This document shows positions 17,025 through 25,599 of a stretch of DNA of 32,906 nucleotides, in pieces. How positions within the stretch are numbered: the first letter of the stretch is position 1; each line of letters begins with the position of its first letter. Below the pieces are notes generated by a model that was not told the origin of the DNA, did no database searches, and saw nothing but the letters and a program-made list of their open reading frames with translations. Source of the stretch: Betaproteobacteria bacterium. GTDB lineage: Bacteria > Pseudomonadota > Gammaproteobacteria > Burkholderiales > Burkholderiaceae_E. The position numbers and the translations under genes were made by a program. The stretch covers positions 1 through 32,906 of the forward strand of contig VGHO01000006.1 in the NCBI GenBank assembly GCA_016868175.1, read 5' to 3'.

Positions 17025-18038
17025 ATGCCCGACCTGCTCACCCTCAACGTGCAGTGGCCGCTCGCACTGCTCTTGCTGATCCTTCCGGGGATCGTGCTGG
17101 CACTCGGGCTTCGCAGGCGGCACAAGGGTGATCCGCTGTCGCGGCCCTCGCTCGCGCTATGGGTCCTTGGCATGGCAGTGCTGGCTCTTGCCTGCGCCCG
17201 ACCGAGCGCGGAATGGATCCAGTCGGTGCCGCTCGACCGGCTGGTGATTGCGATCGACAGCTCGGGCAGCATGCGCGCCGACGACGTCTTGCCGAGCCGC
17301 ATCGACCAGGCACGCACGATCGCGCGGCAACTGATCGACGCGATGCCCTCCACTGCCATGATCGGCCTGGTCAGCATGTCGGCCAACGCTGCGCTGGTTC
17401 AGGCACCCACCCGCCGCAAGGAGGAGTTGCACACCGCACTCGAGCGACTCGCCTTGCAGCCTGGAAGCGCGCTGGGCTCGGGCCTGGCCATGGGACTTGC
17501 ACACCTGCTGCCGGAGGCAAAGATCGATGTGGAGCATCTCACCGGTGGAGTTTCACGGCGCAGCTGGGCCGCCAACGCGCAGGCCGACGGCGCCACGCCG
17601 AGCCCCTACGGCGTACCTAACCCCCCCGTCGAGGTGGGCTCGCGCAAGGACGCAGTGCTCGTGGTGCTCGCCGACGGCGAAAGCAACGTCGGACCTGCCC
17701 CGGCCAGGATCGCCGAGATCGCCCGCCTCTGGGGACTGCGGATCTACACCGTGGGGGTGGGTACTGCGCGCGGTGCGGTCCTGCGCGCCGAGGGCGTCGC
17801 GGCCCGGGTGAAGCTCGAGGAGCAGACGCTTCGCGACATCGCCTCGATCAGTGGCGGCGAGTACTACGCGTTGAGTGAACAGGCTGCACTGGCGCGTATC
17901 TTCTCCTCGCTGAGCGGGCGGATCGGGCTCGAGCGACGCCAGCGCAGCGAGATCAGCGCCTGGGTGGCGCTTTTCGGTGCGGCGCTGCTCAGCGCCGGTG
18001 CGCTCCTAAGCGTTGCCCGCCGAGGCAGAATTCTTTGA
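17025..18038 (+). CDS. VWA-domain inner-membrane protein, BatA/BatB-like (paralogue 2)
   Basis: 337 residues. Two N-terminal membrane helices (about 11-29 and 43-59), then a VWA domain with MIDAS DSSGS (Asp78, Ser80, Ser82) and VLADGESN, then a C-terminal helix (about 310-330). The position of the MIDAS Thr is taken by Ser or Ala in GSALGSGLA, a mild departure from paralogue 1, which has TATGSGL. ATG at 17025 follows a GAGGATAAGG sequence. It lies 70 bp after the DUF58 gene and completes the order moxR, DUF58, VWA. Likely assembles with MoxR at the inner membrane; substrates are unknown. Confidence 0.9.
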   Translation: MPDLLTLNVQWPLALLLLILPGIVLALGLRRRHKGDPLSRPSLALWVLGMAVLALACARPSAEWIQSVPLDRLVIAIDSSGSMRADDVLPSRIDQARTIARQLIDAMPSTAMIGLVSMSANAALVQAPTRRKEELHTALERLALQPGSALGSGLAMGLAHLLPEAKIDVEHLTGGVSRRSWAANAQADGATPSPYGVPNPPVEVGSRKDAVLVVLADGESNVGPAPARIAEIARLWGLRIYTVGVGTARGAVLRAEGVAARVKLEEQTLRDIASISGGEYYALSEQAALARIFSSLSGRIGLERRQRSEISAWVALFGAALLSAGALLSVARRGRIL

Positions 18039-18148
18039 GTCTTTTTCAAGCTGTGTTTCAATCATCTTCGGCGTTGGAAGGCAGGTAGTACTCGAGAATT
18101 CCACCGCGCCATCAGGTCATTTCACACCTCTCATTCCAGGGCTATCTC

Positions 18149-19015
18149 ATGTTCAAGAAGAGCGATCTCGCGCGTGGTTTCCTCAACCTTGTCACCATAA
18201 CCGTCCTGAGCATCACTGCGGTGGCCGCCTGGGCGCAGGCCAAGGGCGGCGACAACCTGTACCAGCCCCAGGTGGGCCAAAGCGGCAAGGACGTCGTCTG
18301 GGTTCCCACTGGCGACGAACTCGTGACCAAGATGCTGCAAACTGCGAAAGTTACCAAGGAGGATCTGGTCTACGACCTTGGCGCGGGCGACGGAAAGATT
18401 GCCATCGCAGCAGCCCGCGAATTCGGTGCCCGCGCGGTTGGCATCGAATACAACCCCGACATGGCCGCACTTGCGCAGCGCAACGCGGAGCGTGCCGGCG
18501 TGGCCGACCGTGTGCGGATCATCCGGGGCGACATCTTCAAGGAGGATTTCTCCAAGGCCACCGTGATCACGATGTATCTGCTTCCCGACCTGAACCTGCG
18601 GTTGCGCCCCACCCTGCTCAAGCTCAAGCCCGGCACCCGCCTCGCCACGAACTCCTTCACCATGGGCGACTGGGAACCCGATCAGGTGATCAGCACCAGC
18701 GGCAACACCGGCTACTACTGGGTTGTCCCAGCGCAGGTTGAAGGCCGCTGGAATCTCAACGGGATGGACGGCAACGCATCGGTGCGCCTCGACCTTCAGC
18801 AGCGCTACCAGCGGGTTGGAGGCACGATCACGGTGGGAACCAGCGCGCCACAAACCATTCTCGGACCCGAGCTTGAGGGCGACCAGCTTCGCTTTCGCTT
18901 CATCGACGGCTCGAACAACCTTGTGAACGTGCGCGCCACGATCCGCGGCAATGCCATCGACGGCGAAATCGTTGGCACCTACAGCAACAACAAGTTCAGC
19001 GGCAAACGTTCATGA
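18149..19015 (+). CDS. Exported class I SAM-dependent methyltransferase-like protein
   Basis: 288 residues. The N terminus is a clear export signal (MFKKSDLARGFLNLVTITVL then AVAAWAQA). The middle is a Rossmann methyltransferase domain with motif I DLGAGDGKI (76-84), acidic motif II GIEYN, and RIIRGDIFKEDF, resembling the DOT1/class I group. A C-terminal beta-rich part of about 90 residues (from QVEGRWNLNGMDG) has no recognised family. An exported enzyme is odd because SAM is cytoplasmic; it may bind another ligand or the signal may act as an anchor. ATG is preceded by a weak AGGG. Its stop overlaps the start of the amino-acid permease (ATGA at 19012-19015). The reaction is unknown. Confidence 0.83.
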   Translation: MFKKSDLARGFLNLVTITVLSITAVAAWAQAKGGDNLYQPQVGQSGKDVVWVPTGDELVTKMLQTAKVTKEDLVYDLGAGDGKIAIAAAREFGARAVGIEYNPDMAALAQRNAERAGVADRVRIIRGDIFKEDFSKATVITMYLLPDLNLRLRPTLLKLKPGTRLATNSFTMGDWEPDQVISTSGNTGYYWVVPAQVEGRWNLNGMDGNASVRLDLQQRYQRVGGTITVGTSAPQTILGPELEGDQLRFRFIDGSNNLVNVRATIRGNAIDGEIVGTYSNNKFSGKRS

Positions 19016-20445
19016 CGCCCGCCACAGGCGCCCACCCCACTCGTCCCCGGCCTGCAGGCTCACTGCCCCCAGGCTCACTGCCCCCAGGCAACCCGTCCAC
19101 CGCTGCCCAGCCCGAACGCATCGTGAGCATCTTCACGGCGGTTGCGATCATCGTTGGCATCGTGATCGGAGCCGGTATCTTCAAAACGCCCTCGATGGTG
19201 GCGGGCGTTACCGGCGACCCGGGCTGGATGTTCGCAGCCTGGATCGCAGGTGCGGTGATCTCGGTGGCGGGCGCCTTGTGTTACGCGGAGCTCTCGTCGC
19301 GGCACGCGCATGCCGGTGGCGACTACCACTTTCTCGAACTGGCCTACGGCAGGCACCTGGCCTTTCTCTACGCCTGGGCCAAGGCGGCCGTGATCAACAC
19401 CGGATCGATCGCGCTCCTCGCCTTCGTATTCGGCGACTACATGAGCAAGGTGATCAGCCTCGGACCCCATTCGGCAGCGATCTGGGCGCTCGCGGTGGTG
19501 GTGGTGCTCACCGTAGTGAATCTGATCGGCATACAGGCTTCGGGCAAGGTGCAAACCACACTCACCATCGTCGAGGTGCTCGGACTCCTTGCGGTGGTGG
19601 TGGCGGGCTTCAGCGTCCAGGCCCCTGCAGAAGCCACGCCTGCCTGGTTCAGTTCCACGCCACCGATGGGCCTGATCGGACTCTCGCTCGTGTTCGTGCT
19701 GCTCACCTTCGGCGGATGGAACGAGTCGGCGTTCATCTCGGCGGAGGTGCGCGGCGGACCGGGAAAAATCGTCTTTGTGATCTTGGTGAGTCTGGCGATC
19801 ATCACCGTGGTCTACCTGCTGGTCAATGCTGCGCTGCTTCACGGCCTCGGGCTCAAGGGCCTGGGCGACTCGAAGGCTGCAGCAGCAGACCTGATGGCGG
19901 TTGCCTTCGGGCCAGCGGGTCAGCAGGCGATCGGACTTTTTGTTGCGCTCGCGGCGCTCACCAGCATCAACGCCACGATGATCGTGGGGGCGCGCAGCAA
20001 CTTCGCACTCGCAGCAAGCTGGAAGCCGCTCGGTTTCATGGCTTCGTGGCGGCAGGAGTCGGGCACTCCGGTCGTGGCCATGCTGGTGCAGTCGGTCGTT
20101 GCGCTTGCGCTCGTGGTGTTCGGGATGTTCCAGCACGACGGCTTTGAGGCAATGGTGGAGTTCACCGCGCCGGTATTCTGGAGTTTCCTCTTCCTGGTTG
20201 GGCTTGCACTCTTCAGGTTGCGCGGCCGTGGTGCTCCCGAAGGCTTTCGCGTGCCTCTCTATCCCTTCACCCCACTATTGTTCTGTGCCGCAAGCGCCTA
20301 CCTGGCCTACTCGAGCATCAACTACGCAGCGAGCAAGAACGCAGTACACATTTCCTTCGCAGTCATGGCCGTGGGTCTTATGGTGATGTTGCTGCTCAAC
20401 CTGGGCGAACGCAAGCTCACTCAGTCGCGCAGCACCGCTTCCTGA
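19012..20445 (+). CDS. APC-family amino-acid permease
   Basis: 477 residues with about 12 membrane helices. A Pro/Gly-rich N-terminal tail (residues 1-35) precedes helix 1, which has the glycine-rich, partly unwound motif IGAGIFKTPS of LeuT-fold APC carriers. Helix 6 region (LTFGGWNESAFISAEVRG) matches the APC pattern in which FGGW-like residues line the substrate site. The substrate is likely an amino acid or polyamine, which cannot be resolved further. It is translationally coupled to the preceding methyltransferase-like gene by an ATGA overlap, an unusual pairing. A 15-bp tandem repeat in the tail region adds GSLPP twice. The 3' end overlaps the convergent spermidine-synthase-like gene by 25 bp. 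Confidence 0.9.
   Translation: MTPATGAHPTRPRPAGSLPPGSLPPGNPSTAAQPERIVSIFTAVAIIVGIVIGAGIFKTPSMVAGVTGDPGWMFAAWIAGAVISVAGALCYAELSSRHAHAGGDYHFLELAYGRHLAFLYAWAKAAVINTGSIALLAFVFGDYMSKVISLGPHSAAIWALAVVVVLTVVNLIGIQASGKVQTTLTIVEVLGLLAVVVAGFSVQAPAEATPAWFSSTPPMGLIGLSLVFVLLTFGGWNESAFISAEVRGGPGKIVFVILVSLAIITVVYLLVNAALLHGLGLKGLGDSKAAAADLMAVAFGPAGQQAIGLFVALAALTSINATMIVGARSNFALAASWKPLGFMASWRQESGTPVVAMLVQSVVALALVVFGMFQHDGFEAMVEFTAPVFWSFLFLVGLALFRLRGRGAPEGFRVPLYPFTPLLFCAASAYLAYSSINYAASKNAVHISFAVMAVGLMVMLLLNLGERKLTQSRSTAS
19056..19085 (+). repeat. In-frame 15-bp tandem repeat in the APC permease N terminus
   Basis: AGGCTCACTGCCCCC occurs at 19056-19070 and 19071-19085 without change. It encodes GSLPP twice in the cytoplasmic tail and preserves the reading frame. 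Confidence 0.9.
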
Positions 20446-21317
20446 GCCGAAGTCCAGTCTGGCCTGCGGAAGCCCTCCGCCACGATCGCCCCGAGATCGA
20501 AGGCCAGGCCGAGGCGACGCGAGGTTTCGGCAGCCACCTGGGTAAAGCTTGCGGAATGAAGGCCGAGTACCCGGGCGCTTGCCAGCACAATCCGGTTTTC
20601 CACTCCGGCAAGCTCAACCAGGTAGAGATCCGCAAAGACCGCTTGGTAGGTTCGCAGCATTGGTCCAAACAGCGGATTCATCGAAGGGCCCCAGAGGTTG
20701 CTCACCACGAGTCCCTCGGGATGCGTGGCCCTGAGCACTGCAAGCAGAAATTCACGGGTTGCAAGGTGCACAGGCACCGCCTCGGCGCTGTAGGCATCGA
20801 GAAAGATCAGGTCGTAGGCCGCTGCAGGCGCCGTTTCCACGAACCGCCTTCCGTCCACCGCATGACTGCGCAAAAAGGGATCTTCGCGAAACCCGAGGAA
20901 ACGACGGGCCACCTCGATCACCACCGGGTCGATGTCAACCGCATCGATCTGCACAAGCGGAAAGACGCTCCTCAGAAACATCGGCAGGCTGCCCCCACCG
21001 AGTCCCACAACCAGTACCCGCTGCGGCGCCGGAACGAGCGCCAGGCCGAGCATTGTCGCCCGGGTGTAGCGCAACACGAGCTCCCGCGGATACCCCGGCC
21101 TCACCACCGACTGGCGCGGCCCCCCAATCCCGAAGCGCAGGGTTCGAAGCCCGTTGTCCTCCTCGGTTACAACCACAAGACCGAACATGCCCCTTTGCTG
21201 ATGGACCAGCCTTGCGCGGCCTGCCTTTGCCTCAGACTTTCCTTCCGGCGGGGATTCCCCGGGCGAAGCCGCCAGATCTGCCGAGAATCCGAGCAGTGCG
21301 CCCCCCGCACAAACCAT
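20421..21317 (-). CDS. Spermidine-synthase-like (polyamine aminopropyltransferase fold) protein
   Basis: 298 residues from ATG 21317. The nucleotide-binding core is clear: VLVVGLGGGSLPMFLRSVFP (101-120), IDAVDIDPVVIEVARRFLGF, the HAVDGRRFVE segment, and YDLIFLDAYSAEAVPVHLAT, where the catalytic Asp region of spermidine synthases lies. The group contains true aminopropyltransferases and many uncharacterised fused-synthase-like proteins, and this one lacks a full N-terminal putrescine-lid pattern, so activity is uncertain. The N terminus (MVCAGGALLGFSADLAASP) looks like a short export or membrane segment. The frame stays open to a GTG at 21524, which would add 69 polar residues without family character; neither start has a strong ribosome-binding site. 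The 3' end overlaps the APC permease gene convergently. Confidence 0.8.
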   Translation of the reverse strand: MVCAGGALLGFSADLAASPGESPPEGKSEAKAGRARLVHQQRGMFGLVVVTEEDNGLRTLRFGIGGPRQSVVRPGYPRELVLRYTRATMLGLALVPAPQRVLVVGLGGGSLPMFLRSVFPLVQIDAVDIDPVVIEVARRFLGFREDPFLRSHAVDGRRFVETAPAAAYDLIFLDAYSAEAVPVHLATREFLLAVLRATHPEGLVVSNLWGPSMNPLFGPMLRTYQAVFADLYLVELAGVENRIVLASARVLGLHSASFTQVAAETSRRLGLAFDLGAIVAEGFRRPDWTSAQEAVLRD

Positions 21318-21616
21318 CTTCACGAGGCGCGCCCGGGAGTGCGCGGTGCGCTGTGCCGCAGTATCGCGGCTGTGGTCCTGGTGACTGCGGCTCTCGTTGT
21401 GCAGAGCGCCTGCCCGCTCCCGGCTTGCTCCGGTGCCAGAAAGCACCTGCGCGCCGGAGGGTTCGCTCTCGAGTTCGCCTGGCCGCTCGCCAGACCGCTT
21501 GTGGTGAATCCCGTTGCGCTTCACGCTTCATCCATGCGACAGTGCACTTCGCAGGCCAAACGCCAAACCTCCCACGCAAGCAAAGCACCAAAGCTCAGTT
21601 CTCGAGGAGCACGATC
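21318..21616. other. Intergenic stretch between divergent speE-like and hppD units
   Basis: About 300 bp. On the minus strand it could encode a 69-residue polar N-terminal extension of the spermidine-synthase-like protein (GTG at 21524). On the plus strand it must hold the promoter of the hppD unit. No clear sigma-70 hexamers, operator or hairpin was recognised. Confidence 0.4.
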
Positions 21617-21739
21617 ATGCACACCCCCCAGCGTAGCGCATCCGGAGAACACAGCGCTCCCGATGCGCCCGAACGGATGACCCGGGAAATGCTCGTGCGC
21701 GATGGGGAGGCGCCGGCCGCCGCAAAGGAGTCCGCATGA
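21617..21739 (+). CDS. 40-residue ORF translationally coupled to hppD
   Basis: ATG at 21617 has a near-ideal ribosome-binding site, GAGGAG at 21604-21609, seven bases upstream. The ORF encodes a hydrophilic 40-residue peptide ([20 protein letters not shown] then [20 protein letters not shown]). Its stop TGA overlaps the hppD start codon as ATGA (21736-21739). Strong initiation signal plus start/stop overlap argues that it is translated and feeds ribosomes onto hppD. No family is recognised. It could be a leader peptide, a small protein, or the remnant of a larger gene. Confidence 0.55.
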   Translation: MHTPQRSASGEHSAPDAPERMTREMLVRDGEAPAAAKESA

Positions 21740-22830
21740 ACATGCCTGATCGTGCATCCGACGACGTCTCGAATCCGATGGGACTGATGGGGTTCGAGTT
21801 CGTGGAGTTCGCATCACCGCAACCCGGGGTGCTCGAGCCGCTCTTTGAGCAGATGGGTTTTGCACAGGTGGCGCAGCACCGGAGCAAGGACGTCGTGCTC
21901 TATCGCCAGGGTGAGATCAACTTCATCGTGAATCGCGAACCGCGCAGCCTCGCCGGCTACTTCGCGGCCGAGCACGGTCCGGGAGCCTGCGCGATGGCTT
22001 TTCGGGTGCGCGACTCGCACCACGCCTATGAACGCGCACTTGCACTTGGTGCGCAGCCGATCGAGGTGCCCACCGGGCCGATGGAACTCAAATTGCCTGC
22101 GATCAAGGGGATCGGCGGCGCTCCGCTCTACCTCATCGACCGCTTCGAAGACGGCAGGAGCATCTACGACATCGACTTCTCGTTTGTCGGCGAAGCCCAC
22201 CGCCGGCCTGCGGGCCACGGCCTGCTGCGGATCGACCACCTCACGCACAACGTCTACCGGGGGCGGATGGCGCACTGGGCATCCTTTTACGAGAGACTCT
22301 TCAACTTTCGCGAACTGCGCTACTTCGACATCAAGGGCGAGTACACAGGTCTGAGCAGCCGCGCGATGACCGCGCCCGACGGCATGATCCGCATTCCGCT
22401 CAACGAGGAGGCCGGACGCGGTGGCAGCGGCCAGATCGAGGAGTTCCTGATGCAGTTCAATGGCGAAGGGATCCAGCATATCGCGCTGCTCTGTGAGGAT
22501 CTGCCAACCGCGGTGGGCGCACTGAGGCGAGCCGGAGTACCGCTCATGCCGGCGCCCAATGCGCACTACTACGCGATGCTGGAGGAGCGTCTGCCGGGTC
22601 ATGGAGAGCCTGTCGACGTGCTGCGTGCGCACGGCATCCTGCTCGACGGCACCACCGCAGGCCACGAGCCACGGTTGCTGCTGCAGATCTTCAGTCAGCC
22701 GGTGCTCGGGCCGGTCTTCTTCGAATTCATCCAGCGCAAACGCGACGAAGGATTTGGCGAGGGCAACTTCAAGGCGCTTTTCGAGTCGATCGAACGCGAT
22801 CAGATCCGGCGCGGGACGCTACAGGTCTAG
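21736..22830 (+). CDS. hppD: 4-hydroxyphenylpyruvate dioxygenase
   Basis: 364 residues, the normal bacterial length. The enzyme converts 4-hydroxyphenylpyruvate and O2 to homogentisate and CO2 in tyrosine catabolism, using one Fe(II). The three expected iron ligands are present: His168 in [14 protein letters not shown], His248 in [10 protein letters not shown], and Glu330 in [11 protein letters not shown]. The C-terminal segment [18 protein letters not shown] is the family's closing helix over the active site. ATG at 21736 has AAAGGAG five bases upstream and overlaps the stop of a 40-residue ORF. No other homogentisate-pathway gene is in the window. The last 12 bp overlap the convergent YhgE-like gene. 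Confidence 0.96.
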   Translation: MNMPDRASDDVSNPMGLMGFEFVEFASPQPGVLEPLFEQMGFAQVAQHRSKDVVLYRQGEINFIVNREPRSLAGYFAAEHGPGACAMAFRVRDSHHAYERALALGAQPIEVPTGPMELKLPAIKGIGGAPLYLIDRFEDGRSIYDIDFSFVGEAHRRPAGHGLLRIDHLTHNVYRGRMAHWASFYERLFNFRELRYFDIKGEYTGLSSRAMTAPDGMIRIPLNEEAGRGGSGQIEEFLMQFNGEGIQHIALLCEDLPTAVGALRRAGVPLMPAPNAHYYAMLEERLPGHGEPVDVLRAHGILLDGTTAGHEPRLLLQIFSQPVLGPVFFEFIQRKRDEGFGEGNFKALFESIERDQIRRGTLQV

Positions 22831-24816
22831 CGCCGGCGGGATCCGGCGTCGCGGCCGGTAGTCCCACCGGCCGAAGTACGCGGCCACCATCAGAAACACT
22901 GCGGCCACTGCAAGCATCAGCATGAGCGGGGTGGCCCAGTTGCCCTCATAGGCTCCGAACATCGAGGCCTTGAGTCCCTTGACCACCCAGGTCATCGGCA
23001 GCCAGGGGCTGATCTCCGCGTAGAAGCTTCCGCTCAATTCCACCGGAAGGAGACCCCCTGAAGACGCCATCTGGATTGCGAGCAGGATCATTGCAAGCGC
23101 CTTGCCTGCGTCGCCCCAGATCCTGCTGAGGGCGATGACGATGAGGAGGAAGGCCAGCACCGAGACCAACATGCAGGCCGCGAAACCGAACGGGTCGGCA
23201 ATCTTCACATCGAGTACACACACGAGCACAAGAGCGAGCACCACAGCCTGCATGCACGCGACCAGCGCAGGGATCGACAATTTGCCGAGCAGCTTCGGCA
23301 TGCGTGCAAAGGGACGAAGCGCGAGAGCGATCGTTCGCGACCGCACGAGGAACGCAGCCACCCCAACGCCAAGCCACAGGCCGATCGGAACGATGTTGGG
23401 AGCCATACCGCTACCGTGGTTGGCAACCGGTGCGATGAGTTGCACTTGCGGAACCACCGACTGCGCAAGCCCCTCGGCGCTCCCCACGATGCGCGACCCC
23501 TGCGACGGCAGCGCACCCGCGAGCGCGTCAACCCCGGCCCCAAGGAGCACCACTTTCTGGCGAAGTTCCGCAAGTGCGAGTTCCAACTGCGCCTGCCCCT
23601 GACTCAGGGTGCTCCCCGCCAGAAGCAATCCGTTGGCACCCGCGGCCTCGGCGGGTATCGCCTCGGCAAGGCTGCGCAAACTGGCACGGTGGTCGCGGAT
23701 CCTCGAGGCGAGTTCCCGCGCCGACGCGTTGAGATGCGCGCTACCCTCGAGCAGCCTCTGGTGCATGCGAACGCTTCGATCGAGCCTGCGCTGCAATTCC
23801 TCGGTGTCGCTTTGCAAGGGATCGAAGGCGCCTGCCTGCAGCCCGGATTCGAGCTGCGAAGGCTCAAGTTCCTTGCGCAGCCCCTGGGCATGCCCCTGAA
23901 GCCTTCCGGCAATCTGCTCGAGTGCCACGATCTCCCGGTCGAGTTCCTGCTGTTCGCGGCTCAGACCCTCGGCCGCAAGGCGTACCAAACGCACCTCGGC
24001 AGGCGGAGGCATCGTGGATTCGGCTTCCCGGATGCCGCTCGCCGCACGTGCATAGTCCTGGCTGAGGCTGTCAACGCCGCCGTAGAGCTGGAGCGACGAT
24101 TGGCGCGCAGCACCCAGGCGCTCCTCCAGAGCGTCAAGCGCCTTGCGCATCTGGGCACTGGCCTGCTGAAGCTGCGCAAGTCCTGCGACAAGCCGACCGA
24201 GGGTTGCCGCCGACTCGGCAGACTCCTCGAGCACCACCGCCCAACGCCTTGTGTTGAGCGCGACGTTGATCTCCTCGCCGAGCGCCTTGGCAAACTGCGC
24301 CGCCAGTAGCGCACCCTCATAGTTGTTGCCCGCAGAGCTCAAGACCCTGAGTTCGGCGTCTCCAGCCCTTCGTCCTGCGATCGACTGCGCACTGAAACCC
24401 CCGGGAATCACGAGCGCAAAGGCAAGTTTTCCGCTGCGCACCAGCGCCTGGGCCTGCGCTTCGCTCTCGGGCTCAACGTAGGCGAACTGCTCCCGGGCGC
24501 GCAGTCGCGCCGAGAGTTCGGCGCCCAGGTTCACGCCCTGCCCCCGGGTGCTGCTGCCGAGGTCGAGATTCACGATGCCCACTGGCAGCGCGCGGCTGTT
24601 GGCCGCCGGGTCCCAGACGCCGCCTAGATAGATCAGGATGTAGACGCTCGGAATCAGCGCAACCAGAATGGCAGCCCAGCGCAGCCTGGCATCCTTGAAG
24701 TAACTGGCCGCCTCAACCGCGATTGCGATGCGACACTGGTCGAGCCAACCAGGCCGCGTCTGGCCACCCGGTCTTCTCCAAGGTTTTCGCACGGAGGGTG
24801 CGGGCGAGGATCGCAT
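22819..24816 (-). CDS. YhgE/Pip-type ABC-2 family membrane protein
   Basis: 665 residues from ATG 24816. After an N-terminal helix ([21 protein letters not shown]), a large extracytoplasmic region of about 400 residues begins with the YhgE/Pip fold ([13 protein letters not shown]). It continues as long Ala/Glu/Arg/Leu-rich coiled-coil segments. The C-terminal part has about five ABC-2-type helices, including [28 protein letters not shown] and [14 protein letters not shown], the last typical of the family. Relatives include phage-infection and type VII-associated proteins in Firmicutes and uncharacterised transport proteins in Proteobacteria. No ATPase gene is adjacent. Start is uncertain: GTG 24792, ATG 24816 and TTG 24834 are in frame and none has a good ribosome-binding site. 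Confidence 0.82.
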   Translation of the reverse strand: MRSSPAPSVRKPWRRPGGQTRPGWLDQCRIAIAVEAASYFKDARLRWAAILVALIPSVYILIYLGGVWDPAANSRALPVGIVNLDLGSSTRGQGVNLGAELSARLRAREQFAYVEPESEAQAQALVRSGKLAFALVIPGGFSAQSIAGRRAGDAELRVLSSAGNNYEGALLAAQFAKALGEEINVALNTRRWAVVLEESAESAATLGRLVAGLAQLQQASAQMRKALDALEERLGAARQSSLQLYGGVDSLSQDYARAASGIREAESTMPPPAEVRLVRLAAEGLSREQQELDREIVALEQIAGRLQGHAQGLRKELEPSQLESGLQAGAFDPLQSDTEELQRRLDRSVRMHQRLLEGSAHLNASARELASRIRDHRASLRSLAEAIPAEAAGANGLLLAGSTLSQGQAQLELALAELRQKVVLLGAGVDALAGALPSQGSRIVGSAEGLAQSVVPQVQLIAPVANHGSGMAPNIVPIGLWLGVGVAAFLVRSRTIALALRPFARMPKLLGKLSIPALVACMQAVVLALVLVCVLDVKIADPFGFAACMLVSVLAFLLIVIALSRIWGDAGKALAMILLAIQMASSGGLLPVELSGSFYAEISPWLPMTWVVKGLKASMFGAYEGNWATPLMLMLAVAAVFLMVAAYFGRWDYRPRRRIPPALDL

Positions 24817-24991
24817 GGATCGCGGTAGGGTCAATTGGCAAGCGCGCTCTGAAGTCGTCACACTCCATCGTAAACGTGTAGTAGACCGCAGGTATCCGGC
24901 CTGGGTCACGTGCAAACCTCAACATACCGCGCCTCGTTGGTAAAGGACGCAAACGCTGGGCGGGCCCTTTCCTCAATCTTTCCACGATCAA

Positions 24992-25191
24992 GGAGTTCCG
25001 TATGAAACGATCCCTCGTTGCCGCATCGATCTGCCTGTTCTCGGGTGCCGCTCTCGCCGGCGACTGTGGTGGCGGCAAGATGAAGCCCACCGGAGTTCCG
25101 TATGAAACGATCCCTCGTTGCCGCATCGATCTGCCTGTTCTCGGGTGCCGCTCTCGCCGGCGACTGTGGTGGCGGCAAGATGAAGCCCACC
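24992..25191 (+). repeat. Exact 100-bp tandem duplication
   Basis: Bases 24992-25091 and 25092-25191 are identical. Each unit runs from the ribosome-binding site (GGAGTTCCGT) through the signal-peptide region to the sequence encoding GGGKMKPT of a small exported protein. The length is not a multiple of three, so only the second copy joins the gene's remaining codons in frame. Confidence 0.97.
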
Positions 25192-25268
25192 GACGCGCAG
25201 GCCCCGGCCGCCACAAAAGTAGCCGAAGCGCCGAAGGTGAGGGTTGCCGCGAACCCCACGGAGCGTGA
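25002..25268 (+). pseudogene. Upstream duplicate start of the small exported protein, frameshifted
   Basis: The first copy of the duplicated 5' region has its own GGAG site and ATG. It encodes the same first 30 residues (signal peptide, then DCGGGKMKPT), but then reads the second copy out of frame and ends after 88 residues in an Arg-rich tail with no family character. If transcribed it would still be initiated efficiently and would produce an exported, abnormal peptide, or compete with the second start. Present only because of the 100-bp duplication. Confidence 0.75.
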
Positions 25269-25335
25269 AGGCGCTCGCCTCGTTGCGCAAAACGCTGCCA
25301 CGCCCGCAAGCGCGTCCCAGTCCGCCACGCGCTGA
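25102..25335 (+). CDS. Small exported protein, unknown function
   Basis: 77 residues. A signal peptide (MKRSLVAASICLFSGAALA) is likely cleaved before GDCGGGKMKPT, leaving a mature chain of about 58 residues rich in Ala, Pro, Lys and Val with a single Cys near its N terminus. GGAG lies about six bases before the ATG. The organisation (signal, Cys-Gly-rich start, Ala/Pro/Lys tail) resembles small periplasmic proteins of unknown function in Burkholderiales; that resemblance is from memory. This copy, the second of the 100-bp duplication, is the intact one. A GC-rich hairpin follows at 25346-25371. Confidence 0.75.
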   Translation: MKRSLVAASICLFSGAALAGDCGGGKMKPTDAQAPAATKVAEAPKVRVAANPTEREGARLVAQNAATPASASQSATR

Positions 25336-25345
25336 CGCTCAGCGA

Positions 25346-25371
25346 GAGCCCGTGGGTTCCGCCCCGGGCTC
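25346..25371 (+). terminator. Hairpin after the small exported protein gene
   Basis: GAGCCCG (25346-25352) pairs with CGGGCTC (25365-25371), extended by GGG/CCC across a one-base bulge, with a five-base loop. It begins 10 bases after the stop. Only a weak T-containing tail (CGTTCCT) follows. Confidence 0.5.
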
Positions 25372-25599
25372 GTTCCTGCGATGAGTCAGGCCTTTGCGCG
25401 ATGGACGTGATCGTGGAAATCCACGAATGTCTTGTCCCCTGGATCACTTCCCCGCTGGTCCTTGCTAGTCATGCGTGCGAAGCGACCGTGACGCACCACG
25501 GGCCAGCAACCTTCCTGCCGATAGGAGCTTGACAGGGGGGTATCCGTCGCGAGTTGCGTGCCGGCGACCGATTCGGGTGCAAGAGCGGATAATCTCCGG
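25372..25599. other. Intergenic region upstream of the Wadjet operon
   Basis: About 230 bp with no convincing gene. It contains a near-perfect palindrome at 25411-25426, a second shorter inverted repeat at 25486-25501, and a full -35 consensus TTGACA at 25529-25534. A good -10 hexamer at the right distance is not evident (AGTTGC at 17 bases). GATAAT at 25588-25593 is too close to the ATG at 25600 to be an ordinary -10 for jetA. The jet promoter is probably here. Confidence 0.45.
25411..25426. promoter_or_regulatory. 16-bp palindrome upstream of jetA, possible operator
   Basis: TCGTGGAAATCCACGA has seven-base arms around a central AA. It lies 174 bases before the jetA ATG, in the space between the preceding hairpin and the TTGACA element. 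It is the most symmetric site in this region and could bind a dimeric repressor. No regulator gene is adjacent, so the function is a guess. Confidence 0.3.

Noticed and set aside
19075-20136. A 353-codon His/Glu/Arg-rich minus-strand frame opposite the APC permease.
   Set aside because: Shadow of a membrane-protein gene: hydrophobic codons read in antisense give charged residues. No family features.
24713-25447. A minus-strand frame spanning the 100-bp duplication and the start of the YhgE-like gene, ending in a 51-residue MECDDFRARL-type segment.
   Set aside because: It overlaps two supported genes, repeats its own sequence because of the duplication, and has no ribosome-binding site before the internal ATG at 24868.
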